This document shows, one piece after another, positions 51,130 to 60,832 of a DNA stretch of 64,000 bases. Source of the DNA: Micromonospora sp. PLK6-60 (GTDB taxonomy: Bacteria; Actinomycetota; Actinomycetes; Mycobacteriales; Micromonosporaceae); NCBI RefSeq assembly GCF_019890675.1, contig NZ_JAIOAA010000006.1, positions 341,521 through 405,520 of the forward strand, written 5' to 3'. The notes beneath the pieces are model-generated. The model did not search any database, had not been told where the DNA came from, and saw only the letters and a list, made by a program, of their open reading frames with translations. Position numbers and translations under genes: made by a program. Positions within the stretch are counted from its first letter, which is position 1, and each line of letters opens with the position of its first letter.

Positions 51130-52295
51130 CGGGCATGACCACCGACGCCGCCGACCTCCGCGAGCTGACCGTCGGCACCGGCGCCGGCGGCGAGCAGCTC
51201 GGCACGGACATGGTGCTCAACATCGGCCCGCAGCACCCGTCCACGCACGGCGTGCTCCGGCTGAAGCTGGTGCTCGACGGCGAGCGGGTGGTCTCCGCCG
51301 AACCGATCATCGGCTACATGCACCGGGGCGCCGAGAAGCTCTTCGAGGTCCGCGACTACCGGCAGATCATCGTGCTGGCCAACCGGCACGACTGGCTGTC
51401 CGCCTTCTCCAACGAGCTGGGCGTGGCGCTCGCCGTCGAACGGCTGATGGGCATGGAGGTGCCCGAGCGCGCGACCTGGCTGCGGATGGCGCTGGCCGAG
51501 CTGAACCGGGTGCTCAACCACCTGATGTTCCTCGGCTCGTACCCGCTGGAGATCGGCGCGATCACGCCGATGTTCTACGCCTTCCGGGAGCGGGAGACCA
51601 TCCAGGCGGTGCTCGAGGAGGTCTCCGGCGGCCGGATCCACTACATGTTCAACCGGGTCGGCGGCCTGAAGGAGGAGGTGCCGGCCGGCTGGACCGGGCG
51701 GGCCCGGGCCGCCATCGGCGAGGTGCGCCGACGGATGCCGGACCTGGACAACCTGATCCGGCGCAACGACATCTTCCTGGCCCGCACCGTCGGGGTGGGC
51801 GTCCTCTCGGCGGCCGACGCCGCCGCGTTCGGCGCGTCCGGGCCGGTCGCCCGGGCCTCCGGGCTGGACCTCGACCTGCGCCGGGACGAGCCCTACCTGG
51901 CGTACGGGGAGCTGGACGTCCCGGTGGTGACCAAGACCGCCGGGGACTGCCACGCCCGCTTCGAGGTGCTGCTCGACCAGGTGTACGCCTCCCTGGACCT
52001 CGCCGAGCAGTGCCTGGACCGGGTCGACCGGCTCACCGGGCCGGTGAACACCCGGCTGCCCAAGGTGCTCAAGGCGCCCGAGGGGCACACCTACGCCTGG
52101 ACCGAGAACCCGCTCGGCATCAACGGCTACTACCTGGTGTCCCGGGGGGAGAAGACCCCCTGGCGGCTCAAGCTGCGCACCGCGTCGTACGCCAACGTGC
52201 AGGCGCTCGCGACGCTGCTGCCCGGCTGCCTGGTGCCGGACCTGATCGCCATCCTCGGCTCGATGTTCTTCGTGGTCGGCGACATCGACAAGTGA
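51126..52295 (+). CDS. nuoD2: Orphan NADH-quinone oxidoreductase subunit D
   Basis: The 389-residue protein is a NuoD/49-kDa-type subunit: [17 protein letters not shown] near the N-terminus, [38 protein letters not shown] and the C-terminal [14 protein letters not shown]. No other nuo genes are nearby, and streptomycetes have a similar extra NuoD. It may replace the main subunit or work with another hydrogenase-like partner. The His-Arg of MHRGAEKL matches the region methylated in the human subunit. ATG 51126 overlaps the methyltransferase stop; ATG 51135 is an alternative. Confidence 0.9.
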   Translation: MTGMTTDAADLRELTVGTGAGGEQLGTDMVLNIGPQHPSTHGVLRLKLVLDGERVVSAEPIIGYMHRGAEKLFEVRDYRQIIVLANRHDWLSAFSNELGVALAVERLMGMEVPERATWLRMALAELNRVLNHLMFLGSYPLEIGAITPMFYAFRERETIQAVLEEVSGGRIHYMFNRVGGLKEEVPAGWTGRARAAIGEVRRRMPDLDNLIRRNDIFLARTVGVGVLSAADAAAFGASGPVARASGLDLDLRRDEPYLAYGELDVPVVTKTAGDCHARFEVLLDQVYASLDLAEQCLDRVDRLTGPVNTRLPKVLKAPEGHTYAWTENPLGINGYYLVSRGEKTPWRLKLRTASYANVQALATLLPGCLVPDLIAILGSMFFVVGDIDK

Positions 52296-52370
52296 CCCGC
52301 CCGGGCCGTCGGTCCGGAGTTCGGCCCGGCCGCCGGCTTCCCCGCGGCCGGACCGTCGAGGGACGGGCGG

Positions 52371-54158
52371 TCAGCGCCAGCGGTCGCCGGCGCGGGGCAC
52401 GTCGTCCCGGGGCGGGTTACCGTACGGCTCGCTTTCGGCGCGGCGCCGGCCGGACCGGTCCGGTTCCGGCTGGCCGGCCCCCCACCGGTCGGGCTGCTGC
52501 GCCGGCGCACGCCACTCCCCCGGCACCGGCACCCCGCCGGCCGGCAGGGCGGGCGGGGCCTCCGCCCAGCCGTACCCGGGGGGTGGCTCGTCGTGCTCCT
52601 GACGGACGGCCGCCCACCGGTCCCGCATCCGGTAGCCACTGCCGTCGGCGTGCACCTCGGCCCGGCGCTCGCCGACCCGTACCTCCCGCCCGTGCTCGTC
52701 GTCGCGCACCTCGGCCCACCGGTCCCCGGTCCGCAACGCCGACCAGTACTCACCCGACGGGGAAGCATCCGGCGCGGCGGACCGGTCCCGCTCGGCGGGA
52801 CGCCACGCCGGCTCCGGCCCGTCGGCCGGCGCGCCCCAGGTCGCCTCGGCGGCGCGGTGACCACGCTCGGCGGTCCGGCCGTCGCCCGGTGACCAGCCGC
52901 CGTCGTCGTGGCCGCCCGGCCAGCCACGGTCCGGGCCCCGCCGGTCCGCGGCCGCTCCCGGCCCCGCGAAGTCGTCACGCGGGGCGGACCAGCCCTGGTC
53001 GTCGCGAGCGGTCCCCGCTCCGGCCCAGCGCTGGTCGCTCGGCTCGTCGGCCGCACCGGACCAGCCTCGCTCACCGCGCGCCTCGACCGGTCCCGCCCGG
53101 CCCCGGCCGGCGGGCCCGTCGGCCGGGCCGGCCCAGCCCCGGTCACCGGACCCCTGATCCGGGCCGGCCCAGCCCCGGTCGGTCGGCCCGTCGGCCCGGT
53201 CGGGCCAGCCGCGGGCCGCGGGCGGGCCGACCGGTGCGGTCCTGGGGCGGTCGTCGCGGCCGCGGGCGTCCGGCTCGCCGGTCGCGGACCGCTCGCCGCC
53301 CCACGGGCGGTCCTCCCCGCTCGGCGCGGACCAACCGCCGGCGTATCCGCCGTGCCGGCCACCGGGAAGGTCACCGCCATCCACGACGGTATGCCGGGTG
53401 ACGTGCACGGTCTCGGTGTGCCGGTAGACGCCGGCCGGCCGGGCCGGCTGGTCGGGTGCGACCGGCCGCGGCTCGGGCTCCGGCACCCGGGCGCTCGCCG
53501 CGTGCGAGGCGGAGCGGCCGACCGGCTCCCCGGCGCCGTACTGCCCCGAGCCGTACGAACCGGTGGGCCGGGGGGCGGGGCGCTCGTTGTCCTCATCGGC
53601 CGTCCGGTGGGCCGGCTCGGCGGCGTCGTCGGGGGTGGCCACGGCCCGGCCCCAGCCGCCCCGGGCGTCGTCCCGGACCGGCTGACGGGCCCGCGCGGAC
53701 GCCCCGTCGTCGTACCCGGGCACCCGGGCCCGGCCGGCGCCGGCCGGCTCACCCGCCGGGGCGGGGGTCCCGCCGGCCACCGCCACCGCGACGGCGTCCA
53801 TCCGGGCGCGCAGCCCGTCCACCGTGTCCTGGGCCCGCTGGGCCTGGTCGAGCGCCTGGTTGCCGCGCTGGGCGGCGGCCACGATCTCCGCCCGGAGCTC
53901 GCGGCGCAGCTGCTCGATCTCCTCCCACACCTGCTCGTCCACGGCCCGGCCGGCGGTCCCGTCGCCGCGCAGCGCGATGGAGAGGCCGATCAGCACCACG
54001 GCCAGGACGGCGAGGACCGCGCCGAAGCGCAGCAGGCCGTTGCCGTCGGCGAAGAGCAGGATGAGGGCCGCGACGGGCGCGAACGCCACACCGATCCAGA
54101 AGAGGACGGTCAGCAGCGAGGACGCGCGCCTGTCTGTGGGGGCAACCGGGGTGGACAC
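52371..54158 (-). CDS. Membrane protein with long Trp/Gly/Arg/Asp-rich tail
   Basis: The 595-residue protein has two N-terminal transmembrane helices (LLTVLFWIGVAFAPVAALILL and LLRFGAVLAVLAVVLIGLSIA), a short coiled coil (EEIEQLRRELRAEIVAAAQR) and then about 450 residues of disordered sequence. The tail contains recurring DRGWAGP-like units near the middle and ends in DRW/RWA-rich repeats (GDRWAEVRDD, MRDRWAAVR). Start GTG 54158. It may correspond in position to the Ala/Arg/Pro-rich membrane protein near panC in mycobacteria. Function unknown; the tail probably is a docking region. Confidence 0.7.
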   Translation of the reverse strand: MSTPVAPTDRRASSLLTVLFWIGVAFAPVAALILLFADGNGLLRFGAVLAVLAVVLIGLSIALRGDGTAGRAVDEQVWEEIEQLRRELRAEIVAAAQRGNQALDQAQRAQDTVDGLRARMDAVAVAVAGGTPAPAGEPAGAGRARVPGYDDGASARARQPVRDDARGGWGRAVATPDDAAEPAHRTADEDNERPAPRPTGSYGSGQYGAGEPVGRSASHAASARVPEPEPRPVAPDQPARPAGVYRHTETVHVTRHTVVDGGDLPGGRHGGYAGGWSAPSGEDRPWGGERSATGEPDARGRDDRPRTAPVGPPAARGWPDRADGPTDRGWAGPDQGSGDRGWAGPADGPAGRGRAGPVEARGERGWSGAADEPSDQRWAGAGTARDDQGWSAPRDDFAGPGAAADRRGPDRGWPGGHDDGGWSPGDGRTAERGHRAAEATWGAPADGPEPAWRPAERDRSAAPDASPSGEYWSALRTGDRWAEVRDDEHGREVRVGERRAEVHADGSGYRMRDRWAAVRQEHDEPPPGYGWAEAPPALPAGGVPVPGEWRAPAQQPDRWGAGQPEPDRSGRRRAESEPYGNPPRDDVPRAGDRWR

Positions 54159-54318
54159 GGCAACGCAGCCTACCGAGAGTCACCCCGGTGAGGGAACGGG
54201 GCAGTTGCCCCGAACCGGACCGGCGACGACCGTCGGGCCGGCCGGCGACCGGGCCTGATCGCCCTTCGGGCTGGTCAGACGGGCGGGCGGAGACCGGACC
54301 GCGGCCCGAGGGCGACTT

Positions 54319-54336
54319 CCGGCCACCGGTGGCCGG
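54319..54336. terminator. Perfect 18-bp palindrome after the binding-protein gene
   Basis: CCGGCCACC and GGTGGCCGG abut, 23 bp beyond the stop of the minus-strand substrate-binding protein gene. A second CCACCGGTGGCCGG copy follows at about 54339, nearer the gene. Confidence 0.55.
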
Positions 54337-54359
54337 AACCACCGGTGGCCGGACGCCGG

Positions 54360-55364
54360 TCAGCTGCCGGCGAGCGCCGCGTCGGACGAGAAGACCAGGC
54401 CGACGCTCGCCCGGCCCTGCCGCAGCGCGGTCTTGGTCTGCGGGCCGCCCGCGTCCAGCGAGCTGAACGAGCCGGCCTTGAAGTCGTAGACCTCGACCAG
54501 GCCCGCCTGGCACTTCGGCCGCTGCGGGCACTCCGGCGGGCCGGCGAGCACCGTCGCCTGACCGGAGCACTTGCTCGCCAGGTCGGAGAGGGTCCGCACG
54601 CCGTGCTTGTCGGCGAACGCCTTGGTGACCGCGAAGGCGTTCTGGTCCTGCGCGGCGGACGGGGTGCCGAAGACGATGCCGACCTTGTCGCCCTCCGCCT
54701 TCAGCGCGGTGACGGTCTTGTCCAGCTCAGGCGAGGAGACCGGCGGCGGGTTCTGGCCGTTGGCCTTGGTGTTGAGGAACTCGGCCATCGTCGCCGCGTA
54801 CTCCGGGACGACCTGGATCTCGCCCTTTTCCAGCGCGGGCTCGTAGAGCTCGCGGTTGCCGATCGTCTGCACCTTGACCTGGTAGCCGGCGGCGGTGAGC
54901 GCGATCTTGTAGAGCTCGGCGATGGTCTGGCTCTCGCTGAAGTTGGCGGCGCCGACCACGAGCTGGCCGCCCGGGCCCTTGGCGATGCCGCCGGTCACGT
55001 CGTTGGCCTTGGCGAACTCCTGCGCGGCGACCTGCGGGCTCTTCCGGTCCTGGTCGGTGGCCTTGTTCAGCTCGATCAGCTTCGGCGTGTCCAGCGCCGC
55101 GGAGACCTTGTCCAGGGCGGCGAGCAGCTGCGGGTTGGCCGCGTCGGCGTTGACCGCCGGAATGATGTTGTCGGTGTTCTGGAGCTTCTTGTCGTCGTCG
55201 AGGGCGACCAGCTGCTCACCCGCCACCGGCTCGCAGCCGGCACCGGAGGCGCCCTGCTCGGGGGCCTTGGTGCCGGACGAGCCGGCGCCACCGCAACCGG
55301 TGAGCAGGCCGGCGGCCAGGAGGCCGACGGCCCCGACGGCCAGTCGATTACGTGCGCGCATCAT
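54360..55364 (-). CDS. Osmoprotectant-type ABC transporter substrate-binding lipoprotein, apparently permuted
   Basis: The 334-residue lipoprotein (lipobox LLTGC, Cys24) belongs to the glycine betaine/choline OpuAC-like family. Segment order is unusual. Residues 50-122 (QLVALDDDKKLQNTDN, NIIPAVNADA, LDKVSAALDTPKLIELN, VAAQEFAKAN) look like the normal C-terminal end of the family. The normal mature N-terminus (GGQLVVGAANFSESQTIAEL) only begins near residue 132, and the protein ends at GRASVGLVFSSDAALAGS. This looks like a circular permutation. The genes for two permeases lie upstream on the same strand. GGAAGG precedes ATG 55364. Confidence 0.85.
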   Translation of the reverse strand: MMRARNRLAVGAVGLLAAGLLTGCGGAGSSGTKAPEQGASGAGCEPVAGEQLVALDDDKKLQNTDNIIPAVNADAANPQLLAALDKVSAALDTPKLIELNKATDQDRKSPQVAAQEFAKANDVTGGIAKGPGGQLVVGAANFSESQTIAELYKIALTAAGYQVKVQTIGNRELYEPALEKGEIQVVPEYAATMAEFLNTKANGQNPPPVSSPELDKTVTALKAEGDKVGIVFGTPSAAQDQNAFAVTKAFADKHGVRTLSDLASKCSGQATVLAGPPECPQRPKCQAGLVEVYDFKAGSFSSLDAGGPQTKTALRQGRASVGLVFSSDAALAGS

Positions 55365-55535
55365 GCCCGCCTTCCGTGTCCCGGCGCGACCCCTGCCGGG
55401 CCGGCCGCGTGTCCGACGGGCCCGCCCGTTGCGGCACCCGCGATTACACCCAACATCCTCCGCAGGGGACCGACAACCTGAAGCGTTCTTCGTCACCGGA
55501 TCGTCACCGGATCCGGCCTCGATGACCGTTTTCGC

Positions 55536-56258
55536 TCAGTTTCCCGCCGTTGCGTCGGCCGCCCGCCGCTGCGCCGGGCGTACGGCCGGACGCAGCGCCC
55601 GCGGGGTGACCACCCGCTCGACGAGGGCCAGCACCCCCTCCGCCAGTACGGCCAGCCCCGCCACCAGCACGCCGCCCGCGATGATCTGCCCCCCACCGGC
55701 CGCGATGTCCAGCCCGAAACCGGCCCGGATGATCTGCCCCAGCCCGCCGCCGTCGACGAACGAGGCCAGCGCGGCGGTGGCGATCACCTGCACGGCCGCC
55801 GTCCGGAACCCGGCCGCCAGGTAGGGCACCGCGAGCGGCAGCTCGACCCGGCGCAGCACCTGGCCGCCCGAGAGCCCCATGCCGCGGGCCGCGTCCCGCG
55901 CCTCCGGGTCCACCTGGCGCACCCCGGTGTACGCGTTGGCGAGCAGCGGCGGCACCGCGAACACCGCCAGCGCGACCACCACCGCCGGCCGGCCGAACCC
56001 GAGGAAGGTCAACGGCAGGATGGTCAGCAGGGCCAGCGTGGGCACGGCCAGCGTGACGTTGGAGACCAGCACGACGAGCCCGCCGCCCCGGCCGGTGTGC
56101 CCGAGCCAGAGGCCGAGCGGCCAGGCCACCAGGCAGCCGAGCAGGACGGCGGCGGCCGACATGGTCAGGTGCTCGCCGAGCCGGTCCAGCACCCCACCCG
56201 GGTTTGTCCAGTTCAGCGGGTCGTTGAGCCAGAGCACCGCCTGCCCCACCGGGTTCAT
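55536..56258 (-). CDS. Osmoprotectant-type ABC transporter permease (second)
   Basis: The 240-residue permease has about six transmembrane helices and the cytoplasmic EAA loop (EARDAARGMGLSGGQVLRRVELPLAVPY) that contacts the ATPase. Its ATG overlaps the stop of the other permease by 4 nt, and AAGGAG lies 6 nt upstream. It forms the membrane channel with the permease encoded at 56255-56944. The binding-protein gene lies 171 bp downstream, in a gap that carries two tandem CGTCACCGGAT copies (55491-55512). Confidence 0.92.
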   Translation of the reverse strand: MNPVGQAVLWLNDPLNWTNPGGVLDRLGEHLTMSAAAVLLGCLVAWPLGLWLGHTGRGGGLVVLVSNVTLAVPTLALLTILPLTFLGFGRPAVVVALAVFAVPPLLANAYTGVRQVDPEARDAARGMGLSGGQVLRRVELPLAVPYLAAGFRTAAVQVIATAALASFVDGGGLGQIIRAGFGLDIAAGGGQIIAGGVLVAGLAVLAEGVLALVERVVTPRALRPAVRPAQRRAADATAGN

Positions 56259-56944
56259 GAGCTGCTCCTTGCCCGCAGCCACGGCATGAGCAGCCGGCCG
56301 GCGCCCAACAGGATCAGGTCCAGCACGAGGGCCAGCAGCACGCAGAGCACGGTGCCGGTCATGATCTGCGCCTTGTAGAAGTTGTTCTGGAAGCCGGCGA
56401 AGATGAGCTGCCCCAGCCCGCCCCGGCCGACCACCACCCCGACGGTGACCAGGGCGACGGTCGAGACGGTGGCGAGCCGTACGCCGGTCAGGATGCCCGG
56501 CAGCGCCAGCGGCAGCTCGACCCGGAACAGCCGGCCCCAGCGGCCGTACCCCATTCCCTCGGCCGCCTCGCGGATCTCCGGCGGCACCTGGGCCAGCCCG
56601 GCCAGCGCGTTGCGCACGATCACCAGCAGCGCGTACAGCACCACCACGCTGAGCACGGTGACCGCGCCGATGCCCAGGTACGGCGCGAGGAAGGCGAACA
56701 GCGCGAGCGACGGGACGGTGTACAGGACCCCGGTCAGCGCCACGATCGGCCCGGCGAGCGAGCGGAACCAGTACGCTGCCACCGCCAGCGGCAGGGCGAC
56801 GAGCGCGGCGATCAGCACCGCGCGGGCGGTCAGCGAGGCGTGCTCGCGCAGCGCGGCGAGGATCGTGTCAGAGTTGTCCCGCACGTACTGCCAGGAGAAC
56901 CACGGGTTACCGGGGGCCGCCCGGTAGCTCAGCTGGAAGGACAC
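56255..56944 (-). CDS. Osmoprotectant-type ABC transporter permease (first)
   Basis: The 229-residue permease has an N-terminal region WFSWQYVRDNSDTILAALREH, six hydrophobic helices and an EAA loop (EIREAAEGMGYGRWGRLFRVELPLALPG). The GTG start at 56944 is only 2 bp from the divergent start of the ATPase gene and has no clear ribosome site. GTG 56884 is a possible later start. It is the first gene of the permease-permease-binding protein unit. Confidence 0.9.
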   Translation of the reverse strand: MSFQLSYRAAPGNPWFSWQYVRDNSDTILAALREHASLTARAVLIAALVALPLAVAAYWFRSLAGPIVALTGVLYTVPSLALFAFLAPYLGIGAVTVLSVVVLYALLVIVRNALAGLAQVPPEIREAAEGMGYGRWGRLFRVELPLALPGILTGVRLATVSTVALVTVGVVVGRGGLGQLIFAGFQNNFYKAQIMTGTVLCVLLALVLDLILLGAGRLLMPWLRARSSS

Positions 56945-56946
56945 AC

Positions 56947-57945
<999 letters not shown>

Positions 57946-57963
57946 ACCGGGCCCGGCCACCAA

Positions 57964-58032
57964 GCGGCGTGAGCCGCGTCAGGCGCGACCGCCCAGCGGG
58001 CGGCGTGAGCCGCGTCAGGCGCGACCGCCCAG
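57964..58032. repeat. 33-bp direct repeat duplicating a gene end
   Basis: Identical 33-bp copies at 57964-57996 and 58000-58032 (period 36) both contain GTCAGGCGCGACCGCCCAG. The right copy is the 3' end of the membrane protein gene, including its TGA at 58015; the left copy is a duplicated gene end. Confidence 0.8.
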
Positions 58033-58515
58033 GCTGGCCAGGCCGACGATCCAGCCGGCGAAGAAGCCGTACGTGGCGCCGGTGCCGGCCGCCTGGAAGC
58101 TGACCAGCAGGGACGCGTCGGTGCCGAGGAACGCGGCGAGCAGCGCGGCCAGGCCGGCGGCCAGCGCGTACGCCGCCCAGCCGGTGCAGAACTGGCTCAG
58201 CGAGCCGGGCACCCGGGCGGCCTGGGCGGCGGGCATCAGGTAGAGCAGCCCGGCGGCCAGCAGCACCAGCAGGATCGCCCGCAGGTCGCCGCCGGAGATC
58301 CGGTCGGCCGAGTCGCCCATCCCGAACCGCCAGGCGGGCCAGGCGAGCAGCCGCAGGAACCAGCTGCCGGCCCCGTCCGGATCGGTGTGCGTGGCGGCCC
58401 AGCCGACATACCACGGGCTGCCGCAGACGGCGACCAGGATGAGCACGGCCAGGGTGCCGGTGCCCGCGGCGGTGCCGTACCCGCTGACGGTCCGGGGGCG
58501 GTTGGTCAGGGCCAT
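58015..58515 (-). CDS. Small membrane protein of unknown function
   Basis: The 166-residue protein has four predicted transmembrane helices (GTGTLAVLILVAVCGS, LRAILLVLLAAGLLYLM, AAYALAAGLAALLAAFLG, ATYGFFAGWIVGLASLG). A charged loop TDPDGAGSWFLRLL lies between the first and second. No family was recognised. ATG 58515 was chosen; longer frames upstream look unconserved. Its 3' end lies in the duplicated 33-bp repeat. It starts 62 bp after the next upstream gene ends. Confidence 0.65.
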   Translation of the reverse strand: MALTNRPRTVSGYGTAAGTGTLAVLILVAVCGSPWYVGWAATHTDPDGAGSWFLRLLAWPAWRFGMGDSADRISGGDLRAILLVLLAAGLLYLMPAAQAARVPGSLSQFCTGWAAYALAAGLAALLAAFLGTDASLLVSFQAAGTGATYGFFAGWIVGLASLGGRA

Positions 58516-58577
58516 GCCGCGCTCAGTTCCCGCCCGCTCGGATCGGGCAAACCTGCGCGCCGGCCGGGCCCGCCGGG

Positions 58578-58886
58578 TCAGTGCTTCAGCAGGTAGTCGA
58601 TGAAGGCGGCCCGCAGCAGCGGCGCCGACTCCTCGTAGCCGTGCCCGGTCAGCTCGCGCCACAGCGCCGACGCCTCGTCGATGGTCGGGCCGACGGAGTT
58701 GGGCGCGCCGTCCAGCGCGGCGGCCTCGTCGGCGTTCGGCAGGTGCCGCAGCACCGACCAGAAGAACCCGACGTCGCGTCGCTCCCGGGCCAGCGCGAAC
58801 GCCCGCTCCCGCAACTCCTCCGTGGAGAGCGCGTCGAGCTCCGCGAAGGAGCGCCCCTCGGTGCCGGTGGCAGGTGTGTCGGTCAT
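58578..58886 (-). CDS. Conserved small hypothetical protein
   Basis: The 102-residue acidic helical protein contains SFAELDALSTEELRERAFAL, RRDVGFFWSVLRHLPNA and ESAPLLRAAFIDYLLKH. It is soluble with no recognised domain. Codon usage is normal for the genome, which supports it being real. ATG 58886; ribosome site weak. It lies between two membrane protein genes on the same strand. Confidence 0.65.
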   Translation of the reverse strand: MTDTPATGTEGRSFAELDALSTEELRERAFALARERRDVGFFWSVLRHLPNADEAAALDGAPNSVGPTIDEASALWRELTGHGYEESAPLLRAAFIDYLLKH

Positions 58887-58945
58887 GCCGCCGAGCCTAA
58901 CCGGCGAGATCACCTTCGGCTCGCCGGACGCGGCGGACGGCCGGC

Positions 58946-60157
58946 CTACCGGTCGGTGCTGTCCCAGCGGTTGGGGCCGGACTCCCAGCGCGGCCCCTCC
59001 CACTGCGCCGGCGGCTCCACCGCCTGGGTGGGCATCGCCGGCGGCCAGTTCTCCACCGGGGCGGGCTGGGGCAGCGACCAGCCGCCGCTGAGCGCGCCGT
59101 CGCGGGGTGGCGCCGGCTCGGCCACCCCGCCGGTCGCGGGCCGGCCGGCAGACTCGATCAGCCGGGTCACCAGCAGGCCGAGCCCGAGGGCCACCCCGCC
59201 GACCGCCCAGCGGCTGAACGTCCAACCCCGGGCGTCGGCCCAGGCCAGGAAGACCACCGTCAGCCCGACCGCGAGGAGGGTGCCGAAGACGCCGCCCCGA
59301 CGGCCGTACAGGCTGGTGCCGGCGAGCGCCGCGATCCCGACGGCCAGCACCGTCCAGTCCAGCCCGGTGCCGGGCGCGACCGGTTCGGCGCCGTTCGCGG
59401 CGATCAGGATCCCGGCGAGGGTGGCCAGCACGGTCGAGCCGACCAGCCCGCCGACGGCGATCACCGCGGCCGCCACCCCGCGCCGCCGGGCCGGGTCGGC
59501 GACCGGCCGAAACCGGCCGATCAGCCGGCGGATCGACCGGACCGCGCCGAACAGCCCGCCGAGGACGGCCGCCGCGGCGAAACCGGCGAGCAGGTACCAG
59601 GCGCTGCGCCGCGGGTCGTACTCGCCCTGGACCAGCACCGGCGTGGCGCGGCGCTCGATGTACACGATCACGCCGGCCGCGCCGGCGAGGGTGGCCGCCC
59701 AGCCGGGCACCTGGAACACCACCATCGCGAGGCCCACCGCCAGCCCGCCCAGCGCGGCGACGGCCAGCGCCGGGACGGCGGCCGCCGCCACCCCCCGGTC
59801 ACCCTGCTCGGCGAAGTGCAGCGCCGCGGCGACGGCGACCGGCCCGACCGCGAGGTTCACCGCGGCGGTGCGCAGGCTGAGCCCGGCGGCGAGGGCGAGC
59901 AGGCCGTACGCCACCACGTCGACGGCCAGGGCGCGCAGGGCCGCGCCGCGCAGGGCGCCGGCGTCCCGCTGCCAGAGCAGGAGCGTCACCACCACCAGCG
60001 CGACGAGCAGGACCAGCTCCCAGCACGCGTGCACGGCGATCCGGTCCCGGCCCTGCTCCTCGACCGCACGGTCGTCGGGAGTGTGCTCCGGCCCGGCCGC
60101 GGGAACCCCGGAGGACGGCTCCGCCGTCGTGCTCCAGCCAGGTTCGTCGTACCCCAT
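58946..60157 (-). CDS. RbsC-like (BPD_transp_2) membrane permease without partners
   Basis: The 403-residue protein has an acidic cytosolic leader of about 40 residues, eight to ten hydrophobic helices and a Pro/Trp-rich tail of about 65 residues. GLSLRTAAVNLAVGPVAV and AALAGTSLYGRRGGVFGTLL resemble the ribose-type ABC permease family. No ATPase or binding protein of that class is nearby, so it may have been recruited to another function. ATG 60157. Confidence 0.65.
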   Translation of the reverse strand: MGYDEPGWSTTAEPSSGVPAAGPEHTPDDRAVEEQGRDRIAVHACWELVLLVALVVVTLLLWQRDAGALRGAALRALAVDVVAYGLLALAAGLSLRTAAVNLAVGPVAVAAALHFAEQGDRGVAAAAVPALAVAALGGLAVGLAMVVFQVPGWAATLAGAAGVIVYIERRATPVLVQGEYDPRRSAWYLLAGFAAAAVLGGLFGAVRSIRRLIGRFRPVADPARRRGVAAAVIAVGGLVGSTVLATLAGILIAANGAEPVAPGTGLDWTVLAVGIAALAGTSLYGRRGGVFGTLLAVGLTVVFLAWADARGWTFSRWAVGGVALGLGLLVTRLIESAGRPATGGVAEPAPPRDGALSGGWSLPQPAPVENWPPAMPTQAVEPPAQWEGPRWESGPNRWDSTDR

Positions 60158-60276
60158 GACGCGCGCCTCCCGCGGTGGGCGGCCGTCCCACTGTCGCCCG
60201 CAGGGACCGGGGCGGCCGTTGCTCTCGGTCGCCAGGCACGGTACCTGCGCCGGGGGCGACGCGTAACCCCCCCTGA

Positions 60277-60813
60277 TCAGCGCTGACCGGGACGATTCTC
60301 CCGGTCGGCGCCCGCCCGGTCCTCGTCGTCCTCCTGCTCCGGCACCCGGCAGGAGCGCTCCAGCCAGAGCGCGGCGGCGACCAGGGCGAGCGCGGCGACC
60401 AGCCCGGCGATGGCGGCCGGCCGGTCCTCGATGGCGGCGTTGGTGTCCTCGATGAACAGCCAGCCGGTGATGCCGGCGTAGAAGCCGAGGAAGATCGCGC
60501 CGGCGAGCGCGGACGCCTTCGCCAACACCACGAACCGGGCCACCAGCAGCGGATTGACCGGGTCCCGGCCGGGCCGGCGCTCGATCCGGTTGCGGGTGTT
60601 GAGCGCGGCGTACGCCTCCAGCACCGCCAGCCCGGCCAGCGTGATCACCGGCAGCCAGGGCAGGCTCGGCACCACGTCGTAGTAGAACGCGCTGACCAGC
60701 AGCCAGGCCAGCGCGGCGGCGGCCAGGGCCGCGACCACGAGCGTCGAAACGCGGGTGGGGCCCATCCGGAAACGGTCGGGATCGCCCCCGCGCGGGGACT
60801 GCGCCTGGGTCAT
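60277..60813 (-). CDS. DUF3180 membrane protein
   Basis: The 178-residue protein has four transmembrane helices: VSTLVVAALAAAALAWLLVS, VITLAGLAVLEAYAAL, FVVLAKASALAGAIFLGFYAG and AIAGLVAALALVAAALWLE. A conserved loop ALNTRNRIERRPGRDPVNPLLVARF-type lies between the second and third. This family always lies next to folK in actinobacteria; its role is unknown. GGAG lies 9 nt before ATG 60813. It begins 19 bp after the folK stop and probably is part of the folate operon. Confidence 0.88.
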   Translation of the reverse strand: MTQAQSPRGGDPDRFRMGPTRVSTLVVAALAAAALAWLLVSAFYYDVVPSLPWLPVITLAGLAVLEAYAALNTRNRIERRPGRDPVNPLLVARFVVLAKASALAGAIFLGFYAGITGWLFIEDTNAAIEDRPAAIAGLVAALALVAAALWLERSCRVPEQEDDEDRAGADRENRPGQR

Positions 60814-60832
60814 GCCAGCCGGCTCCACTGGG

